From contig CAYFGQ010000006.1 of assembly GCA_964342525.1 (NCBI GenBank), positions 1 to 64,000 on the forward strand: DNA of 64,000 nt, read 5' to 3'. The first letter of the stretch is position 1. Every line of letters starts with the position of its first letter. Shown piece after piece: positions 17,038-24,169 of this stretch. This DNA comes from G963676205 sp964342525 (lineage in GTDB: Bacteria > Campylobacterota > Campylobacteria > Campylobacterales > Arcobacteraceae). The position numbers and the translations under genes are program-made. The notes under the pieces were generated by a model. It saw nothing but the letters and a program-made list of their open reading frames with translations. It was not told the DNA's origin and did no database searches.

Positions 17038-18141
17038 ATGCAGACTATTTTAGTAGTTGATGATACTAAAACTAATATTGATGTATTAGTTAGCTTATTA
17101 GAAGAGTATGATGTAATAGCTTCCCTTAATGGTAAAGATGCCATAACTAGTGTGAAGCAAGAAAAGATAGATCTAATTTTATTAGATATTATGATGCCTG
17201 AAATGGATGGATTTGAAGTATGTCAAATACTTAAATCTGATGAATCTACAAAAAATATTCCTATTATATTTCTCACCTCAAAACATGAAAAAGAGGATAT
17301 TGAAAAAGGGTTTGATTTAGGTGCGGTTGATTATTTAACTAAACCTTTTTATCCTTCAGAATTAAAAGCGAGGGTAAAAACCCATTTAGAACTTAGAACT
17401 TATCAACAAGAGTTAGAGAAAAAAGTTGAAGAGGAAGTTGAAAAAAATCGCTTAAAAGATAAGGCTCTTTTTCAAAAGGCAAAAGAAGCAGAAATTGGTG
17501 AGTTACTAATGCAAATATCCCATCAATGGAAACAGCCTTTGATGGAGATTGGTAGTATAAATATGCATAATACTGCAAGAATTAAACTTGGTGAGCAATT
17601 AAATGAAGAGGATCTTTTATCTAGTTTTGATAAGATTGGGGATATCTTAAAATTTATGTCCAATACAATGGAGAGTTTTCAAAACTTTTATAAACCAAGT
17701 GATGAAGCAGAATACTTCGATATTAAGTTTGCAGTTGAAAATGCACTTAGTATTATTAATTCAACTTTTAAAGCTTATAATATCAATGTTGATCTACAAG
17801 ATAAAACAAATCCTAGTGCTTATGGTAATGTCAATGAATATTCAAATATTGTTTTAGCAATGCTTTCAAATATAAAAGAGGTAGCTAAATCAAGGGAAAT
17901 AAAAAATGTGAATGTTACTATTATCTTAGATAGTGAAAATAATAAATCAAAGGTTGATATTATTGATAATTGTGGCGGTATAGAGTTTGAAAATATAGAT
18001 GATATCTTTTTACCATTTAAAACAAAAAGAAATAGTACAGGTATTGGGCTTTATATGGTAAAAGGTATCTGTGAAAAAAATGGTGGAGAGGTGAGTGTAA
18101 AAAACACCGAAGATGGTGCTTGTTTTACACTAGTTTTATAG
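17038..18141 (+). CDS. Response-regulator/histidine-kinase fusion protein
   Basis: A soluble signalling protein of 367 residues. Residues 1-118 are a CheY-like receiver with the acidic pair at 8-9, phospho-acceptor Asp50 in LLDIMMPEMDG and Lys102 in TKPF. A coiled coil (about 118-152) leads to a dimerisation helix with His162 in QISHQWKQPL, then a HATPase domain with DNCGGIEF and GIGLYMVK. Such REC-first kinases take input by phosphorylation of the receiver and pass phosphate to a further regulator. No membrane segment or output domain is present. The ATG has a poor ribosome binding site and lies 11 bases after the barrel-protein stop. Confidence 0.88.
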   Translation: MQTILVVDDTKTNIDVLVSLLEEYDVIASLNGKDAITSVKQEKIDLILLDIMMPEMDGFEVCQILKSDESTKNIPIIFLTSKHEKEDIEKGFDLGAVDYLTKPFYPSELKARVKTHLELRTYQQELEKKVEEEVEKNRLKDKALFQKAKEAEIGELLMQISHQWKQPLMEIGSINMHNTARIKLGEQLNEEDLLSSFDKIGDILKFMSNTMESFQNFYKPSDEAEYFDIKFAVENALSIINSTFKAYNINVDLQDKTNPSAYGNVNEYSNIVLAMLSNIKEVAKSREIKNVNVTIILDSENNKSKVDIIDNCGGIEFENIDDIFLPFKTKRNSTGIGLYMVKGICEKNGGEVSVKNTEDGACFTLVL

Positions 18142-18152
18142 ATCTTAAATAA

Positions 18153-18806
18153 TTATGAGGCTTTAAAGCTCTCTGTAGTTTTACAAACCTCTGTTAAGAA
18201 ACATTTCTCACATTCTGGTTTAACAGCTTTACAAATATATCTTCCAAAAAGAACCATCGCTTGATGAAAAATATGAAGATCATCTTTTAATCTTTTTACC
18301 AATTGCTCTTCAGTCTGTTCCACATTTTTACCATCACTTAGACCTAGTCTATGGGAAACTCTAAATACATGGGTATCCACAGCCATAAGATTTGCACCCT
18401 CAGCTTCTATCATAAATACATTTGCAGTTTTATTTCCTACACCAGCTAGTTTGATAAGCTTTTTAGTATCGTGAGGAATTTCACCTTCATGTTCATCAAT
18501 TACTGAATTTGCCATTGCAATGATATTTTTTGCTTTATTATTAAAAAAACTACAGCTTTTGATAAGATCTTTTACATCTTCTAAATCTGCTTTTGCTAAA
18601 TCTTCAGCTGTAGGGTATTTTTCAAATAGTGCAGGGGTGATTATATTTACCCTTTTATCTGTACATTGTGCTGATAATATGATTGCTATAAGAAGTTCAT
18701 AGTCATTTGTATATTCAAGCTCTGTAACAGCGCCACTATAGTTTTTGATAAATCTTTCTTTTATATATTCAATATCTTTTTTTGTTGCTTTTTTTACTTT
18801 TTTCAT
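18153..18806 (-). CDS. nth: Endonuclease III
   Basis: A base-excision DNA glycosylase/AP lyase for oxidised pyrimidines, 217 residues, normal length. The helix-hairpin-helix LAGVGNKTANVF holds catalytic Lys126; Asp144 is in VDTHVFRVSHRLG. The [4Fe-4S] loop has the exact C-x6-C-x2-C-x5-C spacing near the C-terminus (CKAVKPECEKC). On the minus strand TATAAT (18813-18818) lies only six bases before the ATG and no Shine-Dalgarno is present, so the transcript is predicted to be leaderless. It converges on the kinase gene with an 11-base gap. Confidence 0.95.
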   Translation of the reverse strand: MKKVKKATKKDIEYIKERFIKNYSGAVTELEYTNDYELLIAIILSAQCTDKRVNIITPALFEKYPTAEDLAKADLEDVKDLIKSCSFFNNKAKNIIAMANSVIDEHEGEIPHDTKKLIKLAGVGNKTANVFMIEAEGANLMAVDTHVFRVSHRLGLSDGKNVEQTEEQLVKRLKDDLHIFHQAMVLFGRYICKAVKPECEKCFLTEVCKTTESFKAS

Positions 18807-18812
18807 GTTGGG

Positions 18813-18818
18813 ATTATA
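18813..18818 (-). promoter_or_regulatory. -10 box of nth, predicted leaderless
   Basis: Minus-strand AGATATAATCC with TATAAT six bases before the start codon. Transcription starting about seven bases after the box would begin at the ATG. Confidence 0.6.
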
Positions 18819-18930
18819 TCTAATTTTTGTTTATAGGTTGGTGGGATAGTGATGTAACCAAACTGTTCACCAATTGTTACTCTTTTATTACCAAAGTTCA
18901 TTAGAATCAAAAAAAAATTACAAGGGATAC

Positions 18931-19071
18931 ATGATGTATGGATTGTATGAATTAAATGAAGTAATTGATGAGTTTTTAAAACAGATCGAGCAGTTAAAAA
19001 ATGATATTATCTTAAAGAGTGGCTTTGCAGTAGTATTTGTTTCAACTCTAGCTTTTATGGTTGGTAAGTAA
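18931..19071 (+). CDS. Tiny C-tail-anchored membrane protein, partner of the OlsF-type gene
   Basis: A 46-residue protein starting at ATG 18931, with AAGGGA six bases upstream. Residues 1-27 are an amphipathic, charged helix (ELNEVIDEFLKQIEQLKNDI); residues 28-44 are a single hydrophobic segment (SGFAVVFVSTLAFMVG) ending in Lys. I recognise no family. Its stop codon is directly followed by the ATG of the acyltransferase gene (TAAATG), implying translational coupling. This suggests an accessory role at the membrane for lipid synthesis, by context only. A longer reading from 18874 lacks a ribosome binding site. Confidence 0.65.
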   Translation: MMYGLYELNEVIDEFLKQIEQLKNDIILKSGFAVVFVSTLAFMVGK

Positions 19072-20778
19072 ATGATAAATGTAACTACAGCAATCAATGC
19101 GCACTATCCAAACTTAGATAGAAAAATCACAAAACCAGTATTTAACTCTTTAGTTTTTACTTTAAATAAACTTTTTCATGTGGATGAGATCAATTCTTTT
19201 ATCTCAAATAATCATGATCTTGAAAACTTTGAATTTATTGAGAGGGTTTTTGAACATTTAGAGATTGATTATATTGTCTCAAGTAATGAAAAACAAAATA
19301 TACCAAGCTCTGGTCGTGTAGTGATTATTGCAAATCACCCTTTAGGTGCTTTGGATTCTTTAGCCCTTTTAAAACTTGTTGGTGAGGTTAGAAAAGATGT
19401 AAAAATAGTTGCAAATGATGTATTGATGCAATTAAGTCAATTGAGCTCTTTATTACTTCCTGTAAATAATATGACAAATAAAACAACAAGCTCAAATGTA
19501 AAACTGATCCATGAGGCTTTAAATAATGAAGAGGCTGTTATTATTTTCCCTGCAGGAGAAGTATCTAGAGCACGTCCAAGTGGAGTGAAAGATGTATCTT
19601 GGAATAGTGGATTTTTAAGATTTGCTTCTAAAACAAAATCACCAATTTTACCAGTATCAATAAATGCAAAAAATTCATTTACTTTTTATAGTGTATCATC
19701 AGTATTTAAACCTGCATCAACCCTTTTATTACCCCATGAGATGTTTAAAAAAAGAAGAAGTTTATTGACCCTAAAAGTTGGAGAGATTATCCCTTTTGAG
19801 ATACTTGAACAAAATAACAGTATCACAAGAAAAACAAAAACAAAACTTTTAAAAAAACACTTAGAGCGTATAGGAAAAGGTAAAAAGGGAATCTTTAAGA
19901 CCTCAAAATCTATAGCTCATCCAGAATCAAGACAAGAGCTAAAAGCCGAGTTAAAAGAGGCACAAATCCTTGGACAAACAAAAGATAAAAAGATTATCTA
20001 TTTATGTGATTATAAAAAAGATTCAAGTGTGATGAAAGAGATTGGACGTCTTAGGGAGTATAGTTTTAGAAAAGTTGGTGAAGGATCTGGTAGTAGAAGG
20101 GATATTGATAAATATGATAGATATTATAAGCATCTTGTACTTTGGGATGAGGATGATTTAGAGATTGTTGGGGCATATAGGTTAGGTGAGAGTAAAGGTA
20201 TGGAGTCTTATAAAGATTTTTATACTAGTACTTTAGCAACTTTTCATGATGGTTTTGGAAAGTATCTTCAAAACTCTATAGAACTTGGAAGAAGTTTTGT
20301 ACAACCAAAATATTGGGGAAGTAGGGCACTTGATTATCTTTGGCAAGGTATTGGTGCTTATTTAAGGGCTAATCCCGATGTTAAATATATGTTTGGACCT
20401 GTGAGTCTTAGTGATCAATACAATCAAGATGCGCAAAGGGTTATTGCTCACCTTTACCTTACTCACTTTGGAAGTGAAGAAAAACTGGTAAGTTCAAATA
20501 ATCAATTTGATGTAAAAAAAGGAACTAGAGATGTTTTAGAGATCATTAAAGGTGAAAATTATGATGAAGATTTTAAAGTAGTTAGGGAGTATCTAAGTTA
20601 CTCAAATCTTTCAATTCCAACCTTATACAAACAATATAGTGATGTATGTGAAAAGGGAGGAGTTAAGTTTTTAGATTTTGGAATTGATCCAGATTTTGGA
20701 AATTGTATTGATGGGTTTATAGTTGTTGATATTTCAATGTTAAAAGAATCAAAAAGAAAAAGATATATAGGACAATAA
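19072..20778 (+). CDS. olsF: Bifunctional acyltransferase, OlsF-type ornithine-lipid synthase
   Basis: A 568-residue fusion of two acyltransferases. The N-terminal PlsC/OlsA-like domain (about 60-260) has NHPLGALD (His89, Asp95; an H-x5-D variant of the catalytic motif) and FPAGE (159-163). The C-terminal domain (about 295-500) is of the OlsB/haemolysin GNAT-like type, with RLREYSFRKVGEG, AYRLGES and ELGRSFVQPKYWG. The order O-acyltransferase then N-acyltransferase matches OlsF, which makes ornithine lipid from ornithine and two acyl-ACPs. Ornithine lipids are phosphorus-free membrane lipids, often made under phosphate limitation. It is flanked without gaps by a tiny membrane protein and a 115-residue protein. 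A related aminolipid synthase is the main alternative. Confidence 0.78.
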   Translation: MINVTTAINAHYPNLDRKITKPVFNSLVFTLNKLFHVDEINSFISNNHDLENFEFIERVFEHLEIDYIVSSNEKQNIPSSGRVVIIANHPLGALDSLALLKLVGEVRKDVKIVANDVLMQLSQLSSLLLPVNNMTNKTTSSNVKLIHEALNNEEAVIIFPAGEVSRARPSGVKDVSWNSGFLRFASKTKSPILPVSINAKNSFTFYSVSSVFKPASTLLLPHEMFKKRRSLLTLKVGEIIPFEILEQNNSITRKTKTKLLKKHLERIGKGKKGIFKTSKSIAHPESRQELKAELKEAQILGQTKDKKIIYLCDYKKDSSVMKEIGRLREYSFRKVGEGSGSRRDIDKYDRYYKHLVLWDEDDLEIVGAYRLGESKGMESYKDFYTSTLATFHDGFGKYLQNSIELGRSFVQPKYWGSRALDYLWQGIGAYLRANPDVKYMFGPVSLSDQYNQDAQRVIAHLYLTHFGSEEKLVSSNNQFDVKKGTRDVLEIIKGENYDEDFKVVREYLSYSNLSIPTLYKQYSDVCEKGGVKFLDFGIDPDFGNCIDGFIVVDISMLKESKRKRYIGQ

Positions 20779-21125
20779 TGATAGATAATATTTTTAAAGA
20801 GATTAAAGATAATGATGAAAAAACACAAATTTGTGTTATAGCTGAAGGTGATAATTTTATTCGTATGAAGGATTCCAAAACTTCAAGGGTGGGGTATTGT
20901 AAAAATACACACACTTTTTGTTTTTTTGATGTAGAGGTTGAGGGTAAGATGTATTATGATATAACAGTTGATTTAAATATCCATCCTGCTGAAGTGATGT
21001 TAAATAGTTTATATAAATTAAGTACAAAAAAATGGTATAACATGGATGTTCAAAAAGATTTTTTAGATCTATTTAGATATATCATTGGTGAAAAGCAGTG
21101 GGATAAAATCTCTTCATATAGATAA
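20778..21125 (+). CDS. Conserved-looking small protein downstream of olsF
   Basis: A protein of 115 residues of unknown function. It overlaps the stop of the preceding gene by one base (TAATG), so it is translated from the same message. It is soluble by appearance, with no signal or membrane segment. Features are a beta-rich middle (GYCKNTHTFCFFDVEVEGKM), two cysteines and a helical C-terminus (KDFLDLFRYIIGEKQWDKI). It could be a regulatory or substrate-binding partner of the acyltransferase. I recognise no family. Confidence 0.6.
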   Translation: MIDNIFKEIKDNDEKTQICVIAEGDNFIRMKDSKTSRVGYCKNTHTFCFFDVEVEGKMYYDITVDLNIHPAEVMLNSLYKLSTKKWYNMDVQKDFLDLFRYIIGEKQWDKISSYR

Positions 21126-21141
21126 ATAAACTTTCAAAAAC

Positions 21142-21157
21142 AGGGCATCTTTGCCCT
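21142..21157 (+). terminator. Short GC-rich hairpin after the olsF cassette
   Basis: AGGGCA, loop TCTT, TGCCCT, starting 17 bases after the stop at 21125. The stem is six base pairs and the T-run is weak, so termination may be partial. Confidence 0.45.
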
Positions 21158-21283
21158 TATACAAATTTAAAATTTAACAACTTTTCTTATTATTATAAAA
21201 ACTTTCCAAATTTTTCAAAATTGTGACGCTAACTGAGATGTGAAGATGATATTATTCTTTTATACTCACATTAGGGGACATTT

Positions 21284-21817
21284 TTGAGTTATAAGGTATT
21301 GAATAAAGGGGATAGTTTAGATTATCTTGAACAAATAAATAAAATAGAAAATAGATTTTATTTTGAATATAAGAGATTAATTATAGATTATTCCTATCTT
21401 TTGTGTGATAGCACTAACTTATCATGTGTAATAGATGATTCAGATAAACTTAGAGGGTTTTATATAACTAAATTAGTAAATAAAAATTCCTATTTGAAAT
21501 TTAAAAATAAAAAAATCAATGAGACCCAATTATTAAATGATAAAACAATCTATAGTGATGATAATTGTTTATATCTTATCTCTGCTTACTCCTTAAATCC
21601 AAAAATAGCAAGTATCTTATTAAAACAAAATTTATATGATATAAATTTAATATATGACTATGAAAAAATAAATTTTGGATTTTCTTATATACATACTAAA
21701 TCTGCTCAAAGATTTGCAACTAGACATAAAGTGAAGTCTTTAAAAAATACTTATTTTAATAATCATAAATTATTTTATTGGAATAAGAGAACTTTAGATA
21801 GATTATATAACTTATAG
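21284..21817 (+). CDS. Hypothetical protein, possibly GNAT-like
   Basis: A 177-residue protein rich in Lys, Asn and Tyr. The start is TTG at 21284 with AGGGGA six bases upstream; no in-frame ATG is better placed. The pattern CVIDDSDKLRGFYITKLV followed by LYLISAYSLNPKIASILLKQ is reminiscent of the strands of a GNAT acetyltransferase fold, but no acetyl-CoA loop is present, so a function is not assigned. Its AT content is even higher than its neighbours. It stands between the olsF cassette and thiL. Confidence 0.5.
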   Translation: MSYKVLNKGDSLDYLEQINKIENRFYFEYKRLIIDYSYLLCDSTNLSCVIDDSDKLRGFYITKLVNKNSYLKFKNKKINETQLLNDKTIYSDDNCLYLISAYSLNPKIASILLKQNLYDINLIYDYEKINFGFSYIHTKSAQRFATRHKVKSLKNTYFNNHKLFYWNKRTLDRLYNL

Positions 21818-21827
21818 CATATTTAGA

Positions 21828-21833
21828 TATAAT
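21828..21833 (+). promoter_or_regulatory. -10 box of thiL, predicted leaderless
   Basis: AGATATAATCC with TATAAT seven bases before the thiL ATG at 21841. No ribosome binding site is visible between the box and the start. Confidence 0.6.
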
Positions 21834-21840
21834 CCGTTTT

Positions 21841-22668
21841 ATGAATAAAGAGGATTATTTTATAAAACAATTTAGTAGCTCCAAACTTATAGGTGATGAT
21901 GGTGCTGTAGTAGGATCATACGTATATAGTATGGATGCTTTTTTTGAAGATGTACATTTTAAAAAAGAGTGGATGAGTTTAAAACAAATTGCTAGTAAAG
22001 CTATGCTTATAAATATTAGTGATGCTATAGCAATGAATGCAAAACCAAAATATGCACTTTTGAGTGTTGCTATTCCTAAATCTTATAGCGGGGATGATTT
22101 ATTTGAATTATCAAAAGGGTTTAAAAAAACTGCTAAGAAATTTGGAATAGAGATCATAGGTGGTGATACCATTGCCAATGATAAACTTCATATATCTATT
22201 ACGATCATCTCTAAGAGCAAAAAGCCTATTTATAGAAGTGGGACAGAAGATGGTGATTTTTTATGTTATACGGGTGATTTAGGCTCTGTAAAAAGAGATT
22301 TAGATTTACTTCTTGATGGAAAAAAGATTGATAGAAAATCGAAGTTTATAAAACCAAAACTAAACCCAAAGTTTTTTTATAAGATTGCTCCTTTTGTTAA
22401 CTCTGCACTTGATATATCAGATGGTTTATTTTTTGAATTAGAGAGACTTAGTAAAGCTAGTGATATTGGAATTGAATTATTTGAAGAGATAGATAAAGAT
22501 ATTGGATGTAGTGGTGAAGAGTATGAGTTATTATTTTCTTTTAATAAAAAACATGAAGAAAGTATAAAAGAGATAGCAAATAAATATGGTGTAAAACTAA
22601 ATATATTTGCAAAAGCTAATAAGCAAGAAAAACAATTTAGATGTGGATGTAAGAATCATCACTTTTAG
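21841..22668 (+). CDS. thiL: Thiamine-monophosphate kinase
   Basis: ThiL phosphorylates thiamine monophosphate to the cofactor thiamine diphosphate. The 275-residue sequence is somewhat shorter than the usual 310-330, but the motifs are in place: IGDDGAV near 17-23, DAFFEDVHF, INISDAIAMNAKPKYAL, GGDT, the ALDISDGL metal/ATP site and GEEYELLF near the end. The shortening lies in the loops of the C-terminal half. A -10 box sits seven bases before the ATG, so the mRNA may be leaderless. The next gene, truD, is 53 bases downstream across a purine-rich spacer. Confidence 0.9.
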   Translation: MNKEDYFIKQFSSSKLIGDDGAVVGSYVYSMDAFFEDVHFKKEWMSLKQIASKAMLINISDAIAMNAKPKYALLSVAIPKSYSGDDLFELSKGFKKTAKKFGIEIIGGDTIANDKLHISITIISKSKKPIYRSGTEDGDFLCYTGDLGSVKRDLDLLLDGKKIDRKSKFIKPKLNPKFFYKIAPFVNSALDISDGLFFELERLSKASDIGIELFEEIDKDIGCSGEEYELLFSFNKKHEESIKEIANKYGVKLNIFAKANKQEKQFRCGCKNHHF

Positions 22669-22721
22669 AAATGAAAAATGAGAAGTAAGAATTAAAATTA
22701 AGAACTAAGAAGAGAGAATTA
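22669..22721 (+). repeat. Purine-rich low-complexity spacer with short direct repeats
   Basis: The 53 bases between thiL and truD repeat variants of gaagtaagaatt and aagaactaagaa, almost entirely A and G on the plus strand. This looks like slippage-generated sequence and carries the GAGAG ribosome binding site of truD. Confidence 0.5.
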
Positions 22722-23798
22722 ATGAGCGATAATAAACAATTTTTTTTAACCCATTCCCCTATAAAGGCATATTTTAAGCAAAGCAAAGATGACTTTGTAG
22801 TTACTGAGATACCTTTATATGAGTTTAGTGGAGAGGGTGAACACCTTATAATAAAATTTAGAAAGAAAGATCTAAATACTTTAGATGCCGTAAAGATATT
22901 TTCTGATCATTTAGGGTGTAAATCTAGAGATATTGGATATGCAGGATTAAAAGATAAAAATGCTATGACTATTCAGCATATAAGTGTACCAAAACATGTA
23001 AAAGCTAAGTTGGATACATTTTCCCATTCAAATATTAAAATCCTTGAAACAACATACCACAACAACAAAATAAGAGTAGGACATCTAAAAGGAAATAGAT
23101 TTTTCATAAGACTTAAAAAAGTAAATCTTGTGGATTCAAGAAAAATAGAGAGTGCTTTAGAGCAAATTGCCTTTTTAGGTATGCCAAATTATTTTGGTTT
23201 CCAAAGATTTGGGATAGAAAGAAATAATCATATAAAAGGTAAAGAGATTTTAGAGGGTGAGAGAACTGAAAAAAATAGAAAACTAAAACAGATCTTTTTA
23301 AATGCTTATCAAAGTGATCTATTTAATACTTGGTTATCAAATAGAATAGGGCTTTCCCATATGATAAATAGCTTTGATCCAAAAGAGTTAAAACTAAAAA
23401 TAGATTTACCACTAGATGAGTTGAAATCTATAAAATCTCAACCTCACTTTTTAAAAATATTTAAAGGAGAGATGATGGGACACTATCCATATGGAAAGAT
23501 ATTTTCTATTGAAGAGACTGTAACAGAATCTCAAAAATTTTATGAAAAAGATAGGGTTCCAACAGGTATACTTCCTGGAAAAAGAGCAAATGCTAGTAAA
23601 GATTTTGCATACAATTATGAAAAAGAATTTGATTTAAATCTAGCTGTTGATGGTACTAGAAGATATGCTTGGATTTTTCCTAATATTATTGAAAGTAATT
23701 ATAAAGAAGAGCAAAATTGGATGGAGCTTAGTTTTGAGTTACCAAAAGGATCTTATGCTACAACTTTAATAGAAGAGGTTTTAAAAGTAAGATTTTAA
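22722..23798 (+). CDS. truD: tRNA pseudouridine(13) synthase TruD
   Basis: TruD makes pseudouridine at position 13 of certain tRNAs. It has 358 residues. The catalytic aspartate is Asp78 in GYAGLKDKNAMT; FGFQRFG and the inserted TRUD domain follow, then NAYQSDLFNTWLSNR and the C-terminal PTGILPGKR region. Length is normal. The gene follows thiL on the same strand and ends in a hairpin shared with the convergent CheZ-like gene. Confidence 0.93.
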   Translation: MSDNKQFFLTHSPIKAYFKQSKDDFVVTEIPLYEFSGEGEHLIIKFRKKDLNTLDAVKIFSDHLGCKSRDIGYAGLKDKNAMTIQHISVPKHVKAKLDTFSHSNIKILETTYHNNKIRVGHLKGNRFFIRLKKVNLVDSRKIESALEQIAFLGMPNYFGFQRFGIERNNHIKGKEILEGERTEKNRKLKQIFLNAYQSDLFNTWLSNRIGLSHMINSFDPKELKLKIDLPLDELKSIKSQPHFLKIFKGEMMGHYPYGKIFSIEETVTESQKFYEKDRVPTGILPGKRANASKDFAYNYEKEFDLNLAVDGTRRYAWIFPNIIESNYKEEQNWMELSFELPKGSYATTLIEEVLKVRF

Positions 23799-23809
23799 AA
23801 TCTTACTTT
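23784..23809. terminator. Perfect 26-bp palindrome containing two convergent stop codons
   Basis: AAAGTAAGATTTT is followed directly by its complement. The TAA of truD (23796-23798) and the TAA of the CheZ-like gene (complement of 23803-23805) both lie inside. Likely a bidirectional terminator. Confidence 0.75.
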
Positions 23810-24168
23810 GACTCACCTGCCATTTGGGCTATAAGTGCAGCGATCTCATCATCGCTTACTAAATCATCACCCTCATCACCAGTAATATGTTTTGCACTTG
23901 GTGCAAATTTACCATTGTCTGGATCCATCACATTGACAACTCTTTCTATCTTTTGCCTATGAGCATCTTGTGCTTGAAGAGAGGATATGATGGTCAAAAT
24001 ATTGTTTTTTATACCATCTAAATCGTTATTTATATTTTTACTATCCCTTAAGTCTTCAACTTTATTTAGAACCACATCGAGGTGATCCATCACCTCTTCG
24101 GCCATATTATTTGATTCTTCAATCACCTCACATAACTGCTCAACTAACTGTGATTTATCCACATGCAT
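23803..24168 (-). CDS. CheZ-like phosphatase, partner of the haem chemoreceptor
   Basis: A 121-residue helical protein starting at ATG 24166-24168; GGGGGA lies six bases upstream, inside the end of the receptor gene. A longer reading from 24189 overlaps the receptor and has no ribosome binding site. The motif LQAQDAHRQKIERV (about 64-77) has the CheZ dyad: an acidic residue four positions before a glutamine (Asp68, Gln72), used to dephosphorylate CheY. The C-terminus DLVSDDEIAALIAQM resembles the CheY-docking tail of CheZ. It is shorter than Escherichia coli CheZ (214 residues). The role is inferred from the motif and from its place directly behind a chemoreceptor. Confidence 0.68.
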   Translation of the reverse strand: MHVDKSQLVEQLCEVIEESNNMAEEVMDHLDVVLNKVEDLRDSKNINNDLDGIKNNILTIISSLQAQDAHRQKIERVVNVMDPDNGKFAPSAKHITGDEGDDLVSDDEIAALIAQMAGESK

Positions 24169-24169
24169 C

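Noticed and set aside
22669..22721. Possible CRISPR-like or phase-variable repeat between thiL and truD
   Set aside because: The repeats are short, imperfect and purine-rich, without spacers; better explained as slippage sequence. No CRISPR array or cas gene is present in the window.
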